A DNA stretch of 8,499 nt. Origin: Deltaproteobacteria bacterium UBA1386. Its GTDB lineage: Bacteria; Desulfobacterota; Syntrophorhabdia; Syntrophorhabdales; Syntrophorhabdaceae. The notes under the pieces are model-generated. The model saw only the letters and a program-made list of their open reading frames with translations, was not told the DNA's origin and searched no databases. Below are positions 7,191 to 8,499 of the stretch, in pieces. Within the stretch, counting starts at the first letter, position 1. Each line of letters starts with the position of its first letter. The stretch lies in contig DBQU01000036.1 in NCBI GenBank assembly GCA_002305765.1, forward strand, positions 1-8,499, read 5' to 3'. The position numbers were made by a program, and so were the translations under genes.

Positions 7191-7988
7191 CTAGTGGAAT
7201 GATTGGCTGTCGTCGGGAAAGGTCCCGGATGTGACCTCGTCAATGTACTCCTTGACGGCCTTGTCTATGTCCTCTGTCAGGTTACGGTACTGTTTCACGA
7301 ACTTGGGCCGGAAATCCCCGAGAAGTCCCAGCAGGTCGTGGATGACCAGCACCTGTCCGTCGCAATCGGGTCCGGCGCCGATGCCTATCGTTGGGATCGA
7401 GAGCATTTCCGTGATCTCTTTCGCGAGCTGTCTCGGAACGCACTCGAGAACGACCATGAACGCGCCGGCCGCTTCGACGGCCTTCGCGTCCTCGATGAGC
7501 CTTTCCACGTCTTTGCCCTTGCCCTGCACCTTGTATCCGCCCATACGATGGATGGACTGGGGGGTGAGGCCAATGTGCGCGCAAACAGGCACGTCCATGT
7601 CGACGATGGCCTTTATGGTGTCCTTCATCGTGACGCCGCCTTCGAGCTTGACCGCCTCCGCGCCGCTTTCCTTGAACATCCTGCCGGCGTTGCGCTTCGC
7701 CTGCTCGATGCTTTCCTGGTAGGACATGAAGGGCATGTCGATTATGAGAAGGGCCCTCTTGAGGCCCCGCGCAACCGCCCGGGTGTGATGGATCATTTCA
7801 TCGATGGTAACGGGAATGGTGTTGGGATAGCCCAGAACGACGGGGCCCAGGGAGTCGCCGACGAGAATCGTATCGATGCCGGCATTGTCGAGGATGCGGG
7901 CCGTGGGATGGTCGTAGGCGGTGAGCATTGTGATCCTGCGTCCACCTTTCATGCCTTTTAGCGCCGGTACGGTTACTTTGTCCATCAT
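7191..7988 (-). CDS. panB: 3-methyl-2-oxobutanoate hydroxymethyltransferase (ketopantoate hydroxymethyltransferase)
   Basis: First committed enzyme of pantothenate synthesis: it transfers the methylene group of 5,10-methylenetetrahydrofolate to 2-oxoisovalerate, giving ketopantoate. It is a cytoplasmic, Mg-dependent TIM barrel. Numbering from ATG 7988 gives 265 residues. Motifs are TAYDHPTA at 23-30, LVGDSLG at 42-48 with Asp45, DMPFMSY at 84-90 with Asp84, VKLEGG at 113-118, HIGLTPQS at 138-145, GGYKVQGKG at 150-158, LECVP at 181-185 with likely catalytic base Glu182, and GIGAG further on. It ends with SFH, as in many PanB proteins. Three starts are possible: TTG 8000, preceded by AGAAGG (8010-8015) at 9 nt, ATG 7988 with a weak AGG, and ATG 7985. 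Asp45 and Asp84 match E. coli numbering from ATG 7988. AGAAGG is part of the terminator hairpin in the leader. Confidence 0.96.
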   Translation of the reverse strand: MMDKVTVPALKGMKGGRRITMLTAYDHPTARILDNAGIDTILVGDSLGPVVLGYPNTIPVTIDEMIHHTRAVARGLKRALLIIDMPFMSYQESIEQAKRNAGRMFKESGAEAVKLEGGVTMKDTIKAIVDMDVPVCAHIGLTPQSIHRMGGYKVQGKGKDVERLIEDAKAVEAAGAFMVVLECVPRQLAKEITEMLSIPTIGIGAGPDCDGQVLVIHDLLGLLGDFRPKFVKQYRNLTEDIDKAVKEYIDEVTSGTFPDDSQSFH

Positions 7989-8002
7989 GGTACCTATCAA
8001 AC

Positions 8003-8034
8003 AAAAAAACCTTCTGAACTCGTATCAGAAGGTT
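8003..8034 (-). terminator. intrinsic terminator in the panB leader, likely attenuator
   Basis: On the minus strand AACCTTCTGA (8034 to 8025) and TCAGAAGGTT (8017 to 8008) form a perfect 10-bp stem with a 7-nt loop. They are followed by seven U residues (8009 to 8003, the first two inside the stem). The structure lies after the panB promoter and only 15 nt before ATG 7988, so transcripts must read through it to express panBCD. It could also stop read-through from the zinc-ribbon gene. Its 3' arm holds AGAAGG, the best ribosome-binding sequence near panB, so folding would hide that site too. Confidence 0.85.
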
Positions 8035-8052
8035 ACCGTAACTACGCGCCTT

Positions 8053-8082
8053 CCGTCTCGGTCCAGATCAGGATCCAAGCGG
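8053..8082 (-). ncRNA. pan-type RNA hairpin in the panB 5' leader
   Basis: Read on the minus strand, CCG (8082-8080) pairs with CGG (8055-8053), CTTGG (8079-8075) with CCGAG (8061-8057, one G-U pair), and TCC (8073-8071) with GGA (8064-8062), closing a 6-nt loop. Two adenosines are left bulged, at 8074 on the 5' side and 8056 on the 3' side. This agrees with what I recall of the pan motif: a stem with two conserved bulged A residues in the 5' leader of pantothenate operons in Firmicutes, Chloroflexi and deltaproteobacteria. Many pan RNAs have two such hairpins in tandem; I find only one here. The assignment rests on structure and context, without a covariance search. Confidence 0.7.
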
Positions 8083-8084
8083 CA

Positions 8085-8114
8085 TCCGGGTAATATCAAA
8101 CACCCAAACCCGGA
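8085..8114. repeat. 7-bp inverted repeat around the panB promoter, operator-like
   Basis: TCCGGGT (8085-8091) and ACCCGGA (8108-8114) are perfect inverted copies separated by 16 bp. The repeat surrounds the -10 box and most of the promoter spacer, so it is placed where a repressor could block initiation. If it were transcribed it could also be a hairpin, but the predicted start site near 8088 makes that unlikely. No regulator is identified. Confidence 0.4.
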
Positions 8115-8123
8115 AAATGTCAA
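8095..8123 (-). promoter_or_regulatory. sigma-70-type promoter for panBCD
   Basis: On the minus strand a perfect -35 box TTGACA (8123-8118) is followed, after exactly 17 nt, by TTTGAT (8100-8095), a 4-of-6 match to TATAAT. Transcription would start near 8088, just before the pan-type hairpin, giving a leader of about 100 nt to ATG 7988. Confidence 0.65.
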
Positions 8124-8179
8124 CACTTATTTCCGCTTTCCGCCGGGCGGGCAGGCGGTGCTACCGCGCCCCGGGTCTC

Positions 8180-8374
8180 TCAAGCTCCTTTGTTCTTGTA
8201 TTCATCATACCTTAGCATGGTGATGAATGCCTCTTCGTCGTCCAGAAATTCGTCGTAGCTAAGTTCCTTGACGACCTGGCTGCTTCCGCAATTGGGGCAG
8301 AACAATTCAGGCACTTCGCCGTCAAGGAAAGAGTATCCGCAGAGTTTGCAGGTGTATTCGTCGGGTATTCTCAC
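8180..8374 (-). CDS. small rubredoxin-like zinc-ribbon protein
   Basis: A 64-residue protein with one metal-binding ribbon: Cys9-x2-Cys12-Gly-Tyr and Cys26-Pro-x-Cys29-Gly, a spacing typical of zinc ribbons and rubredoxin-type knuckles. The C-terminal half (about 34-64) is acidic and probably helical, without a recognisable domain. It may bind zinc or iron; no enzymatic role can be assigned. The start is GTG 8374, preceded at 4 nt by a strong AGGAGG (8384-8379). A good promoter lies just upstream at 8402-8429, so the gene can be transcribed on its own. The 179 nt from its stop to TTG 8000 hold the panB promoter and leader, and I see no clear terminator directly after its stop. Confidence 0.82.
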   Translation of the reverse strand: MRIPDEYTCKLCGYSFLDGEVPELFCPNCGSSQVVKELSYDEFLDDEEAFITMLRYDEYKNKGA

Positions 8375-8401
8375 TGTTCCTCCTATGAAACTGACACTTC
8401 A

Positions 8402-8429
8402 AATATATACCTACGGGTGGAATTGTCAA
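8402..8429 (-). promoter_or_regulatory. sigma-70-type promoter for the zinc-ribbon gene
   Basis: On the minus strand TTGACA (8429-8424) and TATATT (8407-8402, 5 of 6 to consensus) are separated by 16 nt. The start site would fall near 8395, about 20 nt before the GTG start, leaving a short leader that holds AGGAGG. It lies between the stop of the upstream gene (8449) and the zinc-ribbon gene. Confidence 0.75.
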
Positions 8430-8436
8430 TGACAAT
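8422..8436. promoter_or_regulatory. 15-bp palindrome over the -35 box, probable operator
   Basis: ATTGTCA (8422-8428) and TGACAAT (8430-8436) are perfect inverted copies around a single central base. The palindrome covers the whole TTGACA -35 box of the zinc-ribbon promoter, a usual position for a repressor site. I do not recognise the regulator. Confidence 0.55.
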
Positions 8437-8448
8437 CGTGTACCCCGC

Positions 8449-8499
8449 TCAAAAGAATTCATTCAGGATCATCTTGAAGTTCTTTTCGATCCTGTCCCG
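8449..8499 (-). CDS. C-terminal end of an unidentified gene (partial)
   Basis: The minus strand enters the window in an open frame of 16 codons ending in TGA at 8451-8449, giving a C-terminus of RDRIEKNFKMILNEFF. Twelve of the 16 codons end in G or C, as in the neighbouring genes. The competing frame, which stops at an earlier TGA, has almost no G or C in third positions, so the longer frame is preferred. The fragment is too short for a family call. It ends about 75 nt upstream of the zinc-ribbon start, with that gene's promoter in between. Confidence 0.5.
   Translation of the reverse strand, partial: RDRIEKNFKMILNEFF

Noticed and set aside
7190..7243. N-terminal extension of panC from ATG 7243
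   Set aside because: The extra 18 residues overlap the end of panB and have no similarity to the family, while ATG 7189 gives a normal-length protein starting 1 nt after the panB stop.
7203..7961. 252-codon open frame on the plus strand
   Set aside because: Antisense shadow of panB, where the minus-strand protein carries every PanB motif.
8155..8167. Hairpin GCGGT-GCT-ACCGC after the zinc-ribbon gene
   Set aside because: The stem is only 5 bp and no T-run follows on either strand, so it cannot be called a terminator; it may be chance in GC-rich sequence.

Overview
The window carries two gene blocks on opposite strands that converge near position 5850. I read it as chromosome of a moderately GC-rich bacterium, probably an anaerobic deltaproteobacterium (Desulfobacterota) or a close relative. 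The clues are a PurS-PurL fusion without a glutaminase domain, a form I know from Geobacter-like lineages, and a pan-type RNA hairpin ahead of panB, a motif described from deltaproteobacteria among other groups. The taxonomic call is inference. No rRNA, tRNA, CRISPR array, insertion sequence or phage gene is visible.

Plus-strand block (71-5812): three tightly packed genes whose junctions are a 4-nt overlap and a 1-nt gap. First is an unusual membrane protein. It joins the transmembrane and Rossmann front half of a CapD/PglF-type nucleotide-sugar dehydratase directly to a complete DegT/DnrJ/EryC1/StrS PLP aminotransferase, with no dehydratase domain between them. Next is a TIM-barrel protein of the sugar phosphate isomerase/epimerase (AP endonuclease 2-like) family. 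Last is the 995-residue FGAM synthase (purL) with two PurS-like repeats at its N-terminus. A strong intrinsic terminator at about 5879-5918 closes the block. A perfect 17-bp tandem duplication lies between it and the end of panD.

Minus-strand block (8499 down to 5968): the tail of an unidentified gene, then a 64-residue zinc-ribbon protein with its own promoter and a 15-bp palindrome over the -35 box, then the pantothenate operon panB-panC-panD. Its three genes make pantoate precursor, beta-alanine and finally pantothenate; only ketopantoate reductase is missing from the window.

The most interesting regulatory region is the roughly 100-nt panB leader. It has a consensus-like promoter flanked by an inverted repeat, a hairpin with two bulged adenosines that fits the pan RNA motif, and a perfect 10-bp terminator hairpin followed by seven U residues just before the panB start. 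A copy of the terminator's GAAGG sequence lies at the base of the pan hairpin and could pair with the terminator's 5' arm. This suggests transcription attenuation of pantothenate synthesis.
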